DNA from: Haliscomenobacter hydrossis DSM 1100 | Lineage (GTDB): Bacteria; Bacteroidota; Bacteroidia; Chitinophagales; Saprospiraceae | Assembly: GCF_000212735.1 (NCBI RefSeq) | Contig: NC_015510.1 | Location: 1,054,001-1,118,000 of the forward strand | Direction of reading: 5' to 3' | DNA: 64,000 bases | Shown: piece by piece, positions 15,915 through 24,708 of the stretch | Layout: each line of letters opens with the position of its first letter | How positions within the stretch are numbered: position 1 is the stretch's first letter | Notes under the pieces: generated by a model | The model's input: only the letters and a program-made list of their open reading frames with translations | What the model was told of the DNA's origin: nothing | Database searches by the model: none | Position numbers and translations under genes: made by a program

Positions 15915-17105
15915 GTGGTGGATAAATTCTAAGTTGTCGCAGTTTTAGAAATTGTGTATTTTTGCTATAAAAAATGAAGGCAAGATACAGAATACACCTG
16001 AGTAAAAAAGAGCGGGAAACGCTGCTGGATTGGATAAAGACAGGCAAGCGCAAAGCCCAACACATCCAATATTGCCATATTTTACTCAATAGTGATGAAA
16101 GTGAAGGTAGAAAACCACCACGAATGACGGACGTAGCAGACAGGTACCAGAGCACGGCAAGAACAGTGGAGCGAGTAAAAAAAGCATTCTGTGATGAAGG
16201 GATGTCTTTGTTTGAAGCCAAAGAAAGAAAAACGCGGAGTGATAAAAAGATAGATGCGCGAGCGGAAGCGCATCTCATTGCGCTGCTTTGTCAATCGCCA
16301 CCCAATGATGCGCCTCGGTGGAAATTGCAAATGTTGGCAGATTGCTTAGTGGAATTAGAGATAGTAGAATCGATCTCTAAAATGTCGATCAGCAAATTGT
16401 TAAAAAAAATGAACTTAAGCCCTTCAAAAAAGCGCAATACGTGATACCAGCAGAATCAAGTGCTGCTTTTGTGTACCAAATGGAAAAGGTATTGGATGTT
16501 TACGAAAGACCATACGACGCTGACTTTCCAGTAGTTTGCATGGATGAGTCTCCAAAGCAAATAATTGACTACAAGCAAATTACGATCTCAGATGGAAGTA
16601 GGTTACAAGATTCAGAATATGTGCGTTTGGGCGTTGCGGAATTATTCGTGGCATTCGAACCTCTCGCTGGCCATCGGGAAATGACCATTGAGGATGATCA
16701 TACGACCACGACTTGGGTAAATTTCATGGCCGCTCAAATGGATACCCAACACCAAGAAGCTAAAAAGGTAACCTGGGTGATGGATAATTTTGTCACCCAC
16801 AAGCCAGAAAATTTTTACAAAGTATTTCCACCTGCTCAGGCCAAAGCTTACGTGGATCGGATGGATTTTGTGTATACCCCCAAACACGGGTCATGGTTAA
16901 ACATGGCAGAAATACAATTTGCTTTGGTGGGACGTGATGCTTTGGACAAACCCTTCAAAAGCAAAAAGGAGGTGGAAGGAGCAGTTAAAATTTGGGAGAT
17001 TGCGCAAAATCAGCTCCGGAAAGGAGCAAATTGGCAATTCACCACTGAGAAAGCCCGAATCAAACTCAAGAAGTTGTATCCGACTATTTAAAATTTATTC
17101 ACCAC
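15915..17105 (+). mobile_element. IS630-family insertion sequence, copy 1 (1191 bp)
   Basis: The ends are GTGGTGGATAAATTCTAA (left) and the inverted complement GTGGTGAATAAATTTTAA (right), 16 of 18 matching. It is flanked by TA on each side (15913-15914 and 17106-17107), the TA target duplication of the IS630/Tc1 group. It sits inside the group II intron maturase gene. A near-identical copy is at 50839-52024. Confidence 0.95.
15974..17091 (+). CDS. IS630-family transposase, two frames joined by -1 frameshift
   Basis: Frame one (15974-16444) carries a helix-turn-helix ([20 protein letters not shown]). Frame two begins just before 16441 and carries the DDE domain: [10 protein letters not shown] (first Asp), [13 protein letters not shown] (second Asp) and [12 protein letters not shown] (Glu). 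The two frames connect by a -1 shift on a run of eight A (TTA AAA AAA ATG near 16400-16410): reading then continues [20 protein letters not shown], the usual IS630 linker. Programmed frameshifting is the likely explanation rather than damage. Total product about 370 residues. Confidence 0.9.
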
Positions 17106-17849
17106 TAGTTCCTCCAAATAGTTCTCCACGCCGCCTTGCTCAATATCATTTATGCTGATCCCGTCTATGCCGGGGGAGCCTTGGTTGGCTTTTACTGCCT
17201 TCCACGCAACGCTCAACATATGTTTTTGAAACACCTTGTCGTATAGCACGTAAAACTTATACCCCTTGTCCTGCTTGGCTTTTTGGTATAGCTTGCATTG
17301 TAACGAAAATACCCTTTCCGCATCGCTCATCTCCCATTTCTTCTTCCCGAATAGTGGCAGTTCTCCCTCCGCTCCGTCTTTCTGATGATACTTGTTTCTC
17401 AATTTTGACTGGTCTTCCATTTTGCAAGTTTTGTTCATAGTAATGCCCCTTCGCTCCTCCCGCTTTTACCTTTTCGGGGATCAGCACTAATATGGGCATC
17501 TCCGACTCCCTCGGCAGGGTTGGATATCCCTCCGTTAGGGTCTCCCACGTTCATGCGGCACCTTTGATGGACACGCAACATTATTTTTACCCCGGGTAGC
17601 CCCCTTTGTGCACTTTGCCGATGCTTCCATTGGGGTGGCAGGTTTCATCCAATCTGGCAGACTGACCACTACCAACAGTGTAACGAGGCCTAACTAATGC
17701 AGCTTATCCATCTCGTTAGTGCGAGCTCTTGTCATTTCGTTTCCTCCACAACAATCGCACCTCCTTCAAGCTGATCGGCATCTTGGCTCGTGTGGTTCTT
17801 GCATCCACATAGGTTTTATTTTATATTTACCGCACGCCTCGTGGCGCAC

Positions 17850-18044
17850 CAGATTCACACAGATTTCATGTCATATCTACAAAATCTGTGTGAATCTGTG
17901 GCCATCTGTGGTGAAAAAAATCCGCCGCAGGCGGGTACTAAACTTTTACGTGATTTTTTAGATAGCTGCCCGACGGGCAGCCGCTTCTAACCCGTACCAA
18001 TATTCTAGCTACCGAGATAGCTCCCCTCCGGGCAGCTTTTATTT
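17850..18044. repeat. Right half of the nested intergenic palindrome
   Basis: It starts CAGATTCACACAGATTT, loops over 17867-17879, then returns through AAATCTGTGTGAATCTG, TGGCCATCTGTGGTGAAA, CCGCCGCAGGCGGG, GATAGCTGCCCGACGGGCAG and CTACCGAGATAGCTCC...CCGGGCAGC. The innermost arms (with 14713-14730 placed before 17850) match over 35 of 35 bp. No gene is seen from 17850 to 18154. Confidence 0.92.
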
Positions 18045-18154
18045 TGATCCTTAATTACACCCTCACCTGACGCAACTCGGCAAGGTAAGAGTACAATTCG
18101 TTCAATTCTGCGTTGAATTTGCCCAGGAAGCCGACCCACCACAACCATAATCTC

Positions 18155-18934
18155 CTAATTCGCCGGAGTCAAACTAATCAAAGGCGGCGTATTGCTAGGT
18201 ACAATATCAAAAGGTTCCGATGAAGATTTTGGCACCGGCGCATTCGAAAACAAAGCCAAAGGCAGGGCAGAAACATCGGTCACGCTGCGGATACGAATGC
18301 TGACCCTGGGCAATGAGGAGCTAGATCCGTCTTTCCGTTCGGTGACTTCAAGCACATCAAAGGCCACCAAGCCCAAATTGGCACCCATCAGGTTTCCGTT
18401 TAACGGAGAATAATTGATGCTGATGTCTCCGTCGTAAACCAGGGCGACTACCGTTTTTCCCTTCAACATGGCCAGTCCAGTGGCGCGCAAGGGCGTGACA
18501 TTGGGAATTTTGTCCAATAAAACTTCACGGTCGTCCTCACCACCACCCAAGCCGGGACCTGGTGCGAGAAAATTGAGCAATCCATTGCCACTCGGGCCGG
18601 CACTGATCCAGGAATTGGGGATGGTTTTTAGGGCATGCCAGCCTTCATCGCCTACTTCTCCCGTATACAAATCGATTTGTTCGCCTACATTGTTCTGAAA
18701 GTAGCGCAGGGATTGGCGTACACCTACCGCTGCCAATTGGTCATTCACGTCACGTTCAGAAAAATTATTGGGTTCATTGCCATTGTCGATGCTCTCTTCG
18801 TCGATGACCAAAAATACTGCGGCATCATTGGTGAAAAAGACCAGCTCTTCTTCTTCACAGGACCAGAAAAAGGTGGCCATCAATAGGGTTAATACAAGGG
18901 GGGAAAACCGGCGAAAAATAAAGGGATGGCGCAT
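18155..18934 (-). CDS. Putative lipoprotein, unknown function
   Basis: 259 residues. The N-terminus is a lipoprotein signal (hydrophobic LVLTLLMATFFWSC with the lipobox cysteine near residue 26), followed by an acidic stretch EEEEL that favours outer-membrane sorting. The mature part contains a Gly-rich loop (GPGLGGGEDDREVLLDKIPN) and ends Pro-rich. No catalytic motif is visible. A TACATTTG -7-like box lies just upstream (18968-18961 on the minus strand), but no -33 TTG is found at the right distance. It is a single gene. Confidence 0.7.
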   Translation of the reverse strand: MRHPFIFRRFSPLVLTLLMATFFWSCEEEELVFFTNDAAVFLVIDEESIDNGNEPNNFSERDVNDQLAAVGVRQSLRYFQNNVGEQIDLYTGEVGDEGWHALKTIPNSWISAGPSGNGLLNFLAPGPGLGGGEDDREVLLDKIPNVTPLRATGLAMLKGKTVVALVYDGDISINYSPLNGNLMGANLGLVAFDVLEVTERKDGSSSSLPRVSIRIRSVTDVSALPLALFSNAPVPKSSSEPFDIVPSNTPPLISLTPAN

Positions 18935-19085
18935 AGAATGAGTTTTGCTGGCAGTTTTTTCAAATGTATCTTGTCATGGATTAAACGGGAATGCGGGTTT
19001 TAGGTTTTTACCCAAAATGATTTTAACATTATAGGGCTTTTAATAGCGTATATTTGACTTCACCCCACTTTTAACTACATAGGAC

Positions 19086-20327
19086 ATGCATACACGCCAA
19101 TACGACCTCATCCTCTGGGGCGCTTCGGGTTTTACGGGCCGCCTGGTGGCGGAATACCTCACTTCGGCTCCGCTCAGTGACCTCACTTCGACTGCGCTCA
19201 GTAATGAGTTGACCTGGGCGGTTGCTGGCCGCAATCGGGAAAAACTACAGGGAATGCTGAATGAATTGGGGCATTCGCAAGTCCCCATCATCATTGCCGA
19301 TGGTTTTAACAAGAATTCACTGCTGGCCATGGCGGCTCAGGCCAAGGTGGTGTGTACTACGGTTGGTCCGTATACCCAATACGGGAGTTTGTTGGTGGAA
19401 GCCTGTGTAGCTTCCGGTACGCATTATTGCGACTTAAGTGGGGAAGCGGGTTGGATGCGTCAGATGATCGATCGGTATCATCAAGCTGCCGTGGATGCCA
19501 AAATCAAAATCGTCCATTCCTGTGGGTTCGATTCGATTCCTTCTGATATGGGGGTTTATTTTTTACAAAAAGAAATCCACAAACGGTATGGGATGTATGC
19601 TACCCACATCAAAACCCTGGTAAAAGCTGCTAAAGGAGGCCTCAGCGGGGGCACCTTTGCCAGCATGATTGTGCAGATCAACCAGGCCAAAGCCGACCGC
19701 AGTTTTGCCCGGCTCATTGCGAACCCTTACACCCTCAATCCTGATCCTAATTTCAAAGGGCCTGATCGTCCCGATTTACAAGGATTGTATTTCGACCCAG
19801 TTGCAAAATCATGGATTGCTCCTTTCGTCATGGCAGGCATCAATACCCGCATTGTGCGCCGCAGCCATGCCCTCCAGGGATTTCCCTATGGCGAATCCTT
19901 TACTTACGAAGAAGCCATGATGACCGGACGGGGGGTGAAAGGTCGTATTCAGGGCATCGCGATGTTGCTGATGTTGGGCGTTTTGGTATCCGCCAAACCC
20001 AAGGGACTGCTCCAAAAAATGGTGCGCCGCTTCATGCCCAAACCGGGCGAAGGCCCCAGCAAGGCCGTGCGTGAATCAGGATATTTTTATTTTGTGCTGT
20101 ACGGAACGCTTCCTGATGGCAAAATAGTAAAAGCCCACGTCAAAGGCGACCGCGACCCGGGCTATGGTTCTACTTCAAAAATGCTGGCGGAATGTGCCGT
20201 GTGTCTGGCAAAGGATGAAGGCAAAATGCCGGGTACTTTTGGCGTTTTGACCGCAAGTACAGCGATGGGCGATGCGCTTTTGGAGCGCTTGATAAAGTAC
20301 GCAGGTCTAAGTTTTGAGGTCGTATAA
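19086..20327 (+). CDS. Saccharopine-dehydrogenase-like / trans-acting enoyl reductase family protein
   Basis: 413 residues. LILWGASGFTGRLVAEYL at residues 8-25 is the dinucleotide-binding motif of the saccharopine dehydrogenase NADP-binding family, and the remainder (VCTTVGPYTQYGSLLVEAC, GTHYCDLSGEAGWMR, HSCGFDSIPSDMGV) matches the SCCPDH/trans-enoyl-reductase subgroup rather than true lysine-pathway enzymes. The substrate is unknown; lipid or polyketide reduction is typical of relatives. A 24-bp tandem duplication (19157-19204) inserts about 16 extra residues after the first helix. A TATATTTG box lies at 19049-19056. Confidence 0.85.
   Translation: MHTRQYDLILWGASGFTGRLVAEYLTSAPLSDLTSTALSNELTWAVAGRNREKLQGMLNELGHSQVPIIIADGFNKNSLLAMAAQAKVVCTTVGPYTQYGSLLVEACVASGTHYCDLSGEAGWMRQMIDRYHQAAVDAKIKIVHSCGFDSIPSDMGVYFLQKEIHKRYGMYATHIKTLVKAAKGGLSGGTFASMIVQINQAKADRSFARLIANPYTLNPDPNFKGPDRPDLQGLYFDPVAKSWIAPFVMAGINTRIVRRSHALQGFPYGESFTYEEAMMTGRGVKGRIQGIAMLLMLGVLVSAKPKGLLQKMVRRFMPKPGEGPSKAVRESGYFYFVLYGTLPDGKIVKAHVKGDRDPGYGSTSKMLAECAVCLAKDEGKMPGTFGVLTASTAMGDALLERLIKYAGLSFEVV
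19157..19204. repeat. 24-bp tandem duplication inside a coding region
   Basis: Two 24-bp units, both of the form CCTCACTTCGRCTSCGCTCA plus GTRA, lie head to tail in frame in the reductase gene. The unit closely resembles the CACTTCGACTCCGCTCAGTG repeat that I know as a frequent intergenic repeat in Bacteroidota; here it encodes LTSAPLSD / LTSTALSN. Confidence 0.85.
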
Positions 20328-20421
20328 GTCAACCAAGCACTTTTACTGCTCCTAAGTGAGTTTTGTCATTTAACCATTATAGGATTGTGTGCATTTTACG
20401 ACCAAAACTTAAACGAACCAG

Positions 20422-21330
20422 ATGGAATTCATTGATTATTACCAAATATTGGGAGTCCCCAAAACCGCTGCGGATGCCGACATCAAAAGCGCGTACCGCA
20501 AATTGGCCAGAAAATACCATCCCGACTTAAATCCAAATGATAAAACAGCAGAAAAAAAATTCAAAGAAGCCAACGAAGCCAATGAAGTATTGAGCGATCC
20601 TGACAAGAGGAAAAAATACGACAAGTACGGAAAGGACTGGCAACACGCGGATGAAATTGAAAAAAACAGACAACAACAAAGTCAAAACCAGCGGCAATCA
20701 GGAAGACGACAAAGCGCGGAAGATTTTGCCGGGGGTGATTTCTCGGATTTCTTTGAATCCATATTTGGTGAAGAGGCCAGAGGCAGAAGCAGCAATCAGC
20801 AAACCCGGTTCCGAGGACAAGATCTGCGCGCCGAACTTCAGCTCGATTTAATCGATGTGTATCAAAGCCATCAGCGAACCTTGACCGTCAACGGAAAAAA
20901 CATTCGCCTGACCATCCCCGCCGGGGTTGAGCATGAACAAACCATCAAAATAGCCGGTCATGGAAATCCCGGTGTAAATGGTGGCCCCAGTGGTGATCTG
21001 TACCTCACTTTTTCGATCGCAGACCATCCAAAATTCAAAAGGGAAGGCAGCAATTTATACACCAACGTAGAGCTGGATTTGTATACTGCCCTCTTGGGAG
21101 GCGAGACCATGGTGGATACCCTCGACGGTAAAGTGAAATTAAAGGTAGCACCAGAAACCCAATCGGGGACAAAAGTCAAATTGAAAGGCAAAGGGTTTCC
21201 TGTGTATAAAAAAGAAAATACATTCGGCGATTTGTACCTCAGCTACCAAGTAAAACTGCCAACCAAACTTTCTGAACAGGAAAAAACATTGTTTAACGAA
21301 TTGGCAAAAATGAGAAGCAATGGAAAATAA
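20422..21330 (+). CDS. cbpA: CbpA-type DnaJ co-chaperone
   Basis: 302 residues. The J domain (residues 4-70) contains [14 protein letters not shown] with the HPD tripeptide that stimulates Hsp70 ATPase. A Gln/Gly-rich linker with [10 protein letters not shown] follows, then the two C-terminal substrate-binding beta-sandwich domains ([36 protein letters not shown]). There is no zinc-finger domain, which separates CbpA from DnaJ. The gene overlaps cbpM by 11 bp, so the pair is translationally coupled. Confidence 0.93.
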   Translation: MEFIDYYQILGVPKTAADADIKSAYRKLARKYHPDLNPNDKTAEKKFKEANEANEVLSDPDKRKKYDKYGKDWQHADEIEKNRQQQSQNQRQSGRRQSAEDFAGGDFSDFFESIFGEEARGRSSNQQTRFRGQDLRAELQLDLIDVYQSHQRTLTVNGKNIRLTIPAGVEHEQTIKIAGHGNPGVNGGPSGDLYLTFSIADHPKFKREGSNLYTNVELDLYTALLGGETMVDTLDGKVKLKVAPETQSGTKVKLKGKGFPVYKKENTFGDLYLSYQVKLPTKLSEQEKTLFNELAKMRSNGK

Positions 21331-21616
21331 CAACTTGATCCAGCTCGCACAATTCTGCCAACTGCACAATATTGATACCGCTTTCATCTTCGCCCTGCAA
21401 GAATATGAATTGGTGGAAATCGTGGTCATTGAGAACAATCCATACTTCCCGCAGGAACAGTTACCGGAGGTAGAAAAAATGCTGCGCCTGCATTATGAAC
21501 TCAACATCAACCTCGAAGGCATCGACGCCATTGCTACTTTGCTGAAACGAATCAATACTTTGGAACAAGAACTCATTGCTACCAAAAACAAGTTGCGGGT
21601 ATTTGAGCCCGATTGA
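21320..21616 (+). CDS. cbpM: CbpM-type chaperone modulator
   Basis: 98 residues. The context (overlapping the 3' end of cbpA) and the composition fit CbpM, a MerR-like modulator that binds the J domain and inhibits Cbp[21 protein letters not shown] followed by a helical [17 protein letters not shown] is the typical CbpM pattern: a short wing, a linker and a helix, then a coiled C-terminal helix ([16 protein letters not shown]). Confidence 0.88.
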   Translation: MENNNLIQLAQFCQLHNIDTAFIFALQEYELVEIVVIENNPYFPQEQLPEVEKMLRLHYELNINLEGIDAIATLLKRINTLEQELIATKNKLRVFEPD

Positions 21617-21626
21617 TTTTTTGAGC

Positions 21627-22793
21627 TTATAGTTTTCCCTCTGGAATTTGCCCATTTTTTATCGCCCAGGTCTGCTCCTGATTGAACGGAGGTAAAAACA
21701 GTTTTTTGTCCTGTTGATCCGATCTGAAAAAATCCGCGATAAAGTTCATGCGTTCTCCCAGATCGCCCCAATCCTTGGCGGCAGTCCCTGTAGTTGAATC
21801 CGGGCTGCGATCCAATGTTGCCAACACCTTTTGTAAATCTGCATTGTGGATCGTTTCCAAATCAAGAGGAAACATTCTTTTAGGATTGTAAGTGATCAGT
21901 GGAATGTCTTCCGACAAATCCAGATGGCCATCGGGCACTTCAATGCGCATCAATTGTCGAGTGGAAATAGTCCGCCAATGCGCCGCCATTTTGTTGATGA
22001 CGGGATTGAGGCTGGCTTTGAGGATGGGAGCAATCAGGTAGAATAAAAATCGCGGCATGCTGGCTTCAATCAAGCGTTCCAGGCCTCCCAGGAGTTTCTT
22101 TTTAAATACCTGCTCAATGGGGGCGTTGAGGGAATTGTTGATGGCTGGATCCAGCCGGATTTGTTCGTGATAACCGACCAATACGTTGGCCAAGAGCAGG
22201 AGTTCTGCTTTTGCTTTGGGTTCCGTTTCAAAGATGGACTGTTGGTAAGTGGAGTAGGCTTGCACCAGTTTTTCATAGTCCTGTCCATTTTGGCTGTTTT
22301 TCAAGTAGTTCAAAAACGTTTCCAGCTCGGCCTCTTTTTGTTCAGCCTTCCCGGAGACGATGTGTATAAACTGGGCGTACAAAGGTGCCAGTTCAGCAAA
22401 CACCAACAAATTGCCTTTGGCTACTTCTGTGGCCGAAGCCCCTGCGGTTTCACTCAGGATTTTGAGCAAAACTGAATCATTGATGTTGACTTTCCAGCCA
22501 AACCAGGTCAACGCGCCGGGAACTACCTCTAGCAATGCGTGAATCCAGTCTTTCCCCCGCAAAAATTCCGTGATGGCCGCGTCTACATTGTCCAGACGAA
22601 TGAATTTTCCCGCAGTTTTCGACGCCCAGGTAGCATAGGCACACCAGCTCACATTGGTTTTGCCCAATAACTTTGTCAGCGCCAGATTGAGTTCGCTGTA
22701 CGTCTGGGTAATCTGCAAATTGCGCAATACCGGATTGGGATTGGAGACGATGGCTTCGATGGAGGCTAAGTCAATTTCTGGATGCGGAAGCAT
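21627..22793 (-). CDS. Conserved-looking protein of unknown function
   Basis: 388 residues, mostly alpha-helical, no signal peptide. A WCAYATWASKTAGKFIR segment near residue 50 and a C-terminal segment WGDLGERMNFIADFFRS near residue 345 are the most conserved-looking motifs. A moderately hydrophobic region (MPRFLFYLIAPILKASL) might touch a membrane. I cannot assign a family. It converges on cbpM with a 10-bp gap, and no terminator is obvious between them. Confidence 0.65.
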   Translation of the reverse strand: MLPHPEIDLASIEAIVSNPNPVLRNLQITQTYSELNLALTKLLGKTNVSWCAYATWASKTAGKFIRLDNVDAAITEFLRGKDWIHALLEVVPGALTWFGWKVNINDSVLLKILSETAGASATEVAKGNLLVFAELAPLYAQFIHIVSGKAEQKEAELETFLNYLKNSQNGQDYEKLVQAYSTYQQSIFETEPKAKAELLLLANVLVGYHEQIRLDPAINNSLNAPIEQVFKKKLLGGLERLIEASMPRFLFYLIAPILKASLNPVINKMAAHWRTISTRQLMRIEVPDGHLDLSEDIPLITYNPKRMFPLDLETIHNADLQKVLATLDRSPDSTTGTAAKDWGDLGERMNFIADFFRSDQQDKKLFLPPFNQEQTWAIKNGQIPEGKL

Positions 22794-22918
22794 GACGTTT
22801 TAGGTTTGCACTAAAGTAATTTGTTTGGCTTTTGAATCCAATAAAGCGGATGGCTTAAAATTATTCTATAATTTTAGACCATGAATTTTTTTAGACCTGC
22901 ATGCGATAAAATCACGCC

Positions 22919-24700
22919 TTGATGACCATCTCCAACTTATTTCGCCACCTTTATCCCTTTGTCAAGCCTTATCGAAAACTCCTGCTGGCGACTTTGTTCC
23001 TTACCGCCATTGGTTCATTGGCGGCACAAGTCAATGCCCTGATCCTGCGCTACACCGTAGATCATGTCAACGAGCTGCTGCTGGCAAACAAGACCTTGAA
23101 GGATGGTATAAAACTGCTGACCTTCATCAGCATTGTGCTGATTGGCAAAGAGTTGATTTATTCTTTGGTGCAATTTGGTCAAAAATTTTACGGCGAAAAG
23201 CTGCGCATCTTCATTTCCAGAGACTTGTCGCAAGCCATTGTGGAAAAAATCCTTTCCTACCGCCTGGCTTATTACACGTCTACCGAGAATGAAAGTGGAA
23301 AACTTCAAACCCGCATTGATTTAGGCGTCAGCAGTTTGACGCGTTTGGTACAGAATTTTTTCATCGACATCTTGCCGCTGTTTGCCAACTCGCTGGTAGC
23401 GCTTGTATTTATGTTTTTTGCCAATTTCTACGTGGGCCTCGTAGGCTTGGGCATCATTCCTATTTATTTCTACATCAGTCAGTTACAAGCCAAAAAACTG
23501 AGCGGTTTCAGAAGAAGAATGCGCACCTATCGGGAAAATAAAAACAACGGCATCATCAGCTTGATCGAGTCCATTACCGTCATCAAATCCTTTGTACGTG
23601 AACCCCTGGAAGCCGAAAAGCACAAAGCCATGCAATTTGACATGACCGAAAACCAGATGCAAACCCGGCAACTGAGCTTTGTATTTGATAGCATCAAAAG
23701 TTTTGTGGAACAAAATGGGGTGGTTTTTATCATCATTTTAACCGCCTATTTTGTGCTGAACGGCACCATGTCCATTGGGGCGATCATGTTTCACATCCTG
23801 CTGTTCAACAATGTGTCTGCCCCGATCCGTCAGTTGCACCGCATTTATGACGAAGTCAACGACGCCCTGATCAACTCCGAAGGTTTTTTTGACATTTTGG
23901 AGGCCGATCAGGAAAAAGAACCGAGTGGCCAATTCATTCCTACTCAATTGAAAGGGGATTTTGAGCTAAAAAATGTCGATTTTTTCTACCCCAATGGCAC
24001 CCAGGCCTTAAAAAACGTGAGCATGTCCATCCAGCCCAACAAAATTACGGCGTTGGTTGGTTTGAGCGGGGCTGGCAAAAGCACCTTGATCAATTTATTG
24101 GATAAATTTTATGAACCCTCCTCCGGGGAAATCATCCTGGACGGGGTCAATCTAAACGCATACCACACCCCTTCCCTGCGCCATAAAATTGGGCTGGTTT
24201 TGCAAAAAAACCACATTTTTAAAGGCACCATTGCGGAAAATATCCGCTACGGCAACCTCAATGCCAGCAACGAAGAGGTTGAAGACGCTGCACGGAAAGC
24301 CTACATTCACGAACAAATTGTACAAATGCCCCAGGGGTACAATTCCAATGCGAATTTATTATCCGGTGGGCAGCAACAAAGAATCGCCATCGCCCGGCTT
24401 TTTTTAAAAGACCCGGCCATCATTTTTTTGGACGAACCCACGGCAAACCTGGACGCCATTGCGACTGAACAAATCAAAAAAAGCCTGGACGCCATCAAAA
24501 AAGACCGCACGGTCATCATCATTTCGCACAGCATTTCCCAAATCATCGATGCCGATACCATCATCGTGATGGACAATGGCCAAGTGGTGGAGCAAGGTTT
24601 GCATGAAGAATTGTATGACAAACAAGGCACTTATTTTCGTATATTTAACGCCATGGCGAATTCCCTAAACATCGAAAAAATTGCCAAAACCCTCAATTGA
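22919..24700 (+). CDS. ABC exporter half-transporter (MsbA/MDR type)
   Basis: 593 residues. Six membrane helices occupy residues about 15-320 (ABC transporter type 1 domain). The ATPase domain has Walker A GLSGAGKST near residue 381, the signature LSGGQQQRIAIA near 480, Walker B AIIFLDEPT near 500 and the switch histidine in IIISHS. Such homodimeric exporters pump lipids, peptides or drugs outward. The ATG at 22919 follows a weak, AT-rich leader. The P-type ATPase gene starts within 10 bp of its stop codon, so both are one transcript. Confidence 0.92.
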   Translation: MMTISNLFRHLYPFVKPYRKLLLATLFLTAIGSLAAQVNALILRYTVDHVNELLLANKTLKDGIKLLTFISIVLIGKELIYSLVQFGQKFYGEKLRIFISRDLSQAIVEKILSYRLAYYTSTENESGKLQTRIDLGVSSLTRLVQNFFIDILPLFANSLVALVFMFFANFYVGLVGLGIIPIYFYISQLQAKKLSGFRRRMRTYRENKNNGIISLIESITVIKSFVREPLEAEKHKAMQFDMTENQMQTRQLSFVFDSIKSFVEQNGVVFIIILTAYFVLNGTMSIGAIMFHILLFNNVSAPIRQLHRIYDEVNDALINSEGFFDILEADQEKEPSGQFIPTQLKGDFELKNVDFFYPNGTQALKNVSMSIQPNKITALVGLSGAGKSTLINLLDKFYEPSSGEIILDGVNLNAYHTPSLRHKIGLVLQKNHIFKGTIAENIRYGNLNASNEEVEDAARKAYIHEQIVQMPQGYNSNANLLSGGQQQRIAIARLFLKDPAIIFLDEPTANLDAIATEQIKKSLDAIKKDRTVIIISHSISQIIDADTIIVMDNGQVVEQGLHEELYDKQGTYFRIFNAMANSLNIEKIAKTLN

Positions 24701-24708
24701 GCAATACC

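Larger units (their letters stand above)
14830..17438 (-). pseudogene. Group II intron reverse transcriptase/maturase, disrupted by IS630
   Basis: The N-terminal part (17438 down to 17106) encodes about 110 residues up to VENYLEEL. The rest (15914 down to 14830) resumes with [20 protein letters not shown]. Removing the IS and one TA copy joins CTA-GGG in frame, giving one protein of about 470 residues. It has the RT motifs [44 protein letters not shown] and the catalytic VRYADDFV, then a maturase domain (LRGWLNYF) near the C-terminus. The intron therefore depends on a maturase supplied in trans unless the IS excises. The apparent long N-terminal extension of the C-terminal half is only IS sequence read on the opposite strand. 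Confidence 0.93.
14731..17849 (-). mobile_element. Group II intron, carrying an IS630 insertion
   Basis: On the minus strand the element begins GTGCGCC (17849), the consensus group II 5' end, and finishes with domain V, a domain VI hairpin and ...CTCTAC (14731), the AY 3' end. Removing it joins ...GTGAATCTG to TGGCCATCTGTGG, and this joined sequence is exactly the complement of the intact opposite palindrome arm (17880-17914), which proves the boundaries. Without the IS630 element (1191 bp plus TA) the intron is 1926 nt, a normal size. Candidate EBS1 CAGATT (17656-17651) pairs with the last six exon bases AATCTG. The intron encodes a reverse transcriptase/maturase now interrupted. Confidence 0.93.

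Noticed and set aside
15935-16278. N-terminal 100+ residues apparently fused to the reverse transcriptase ([11 protein letters not shown]...)
   Set aside because: This segment is the IS630 transposase gene read on the opposite strand; the true RT N-terminus is at 17106-17438.
17719-17990. Short plus-strand frames in the intron and palindrome region
   Set aside because: They are translations of intron RNA domains and of the palindromic arms, with no family-like sequence.
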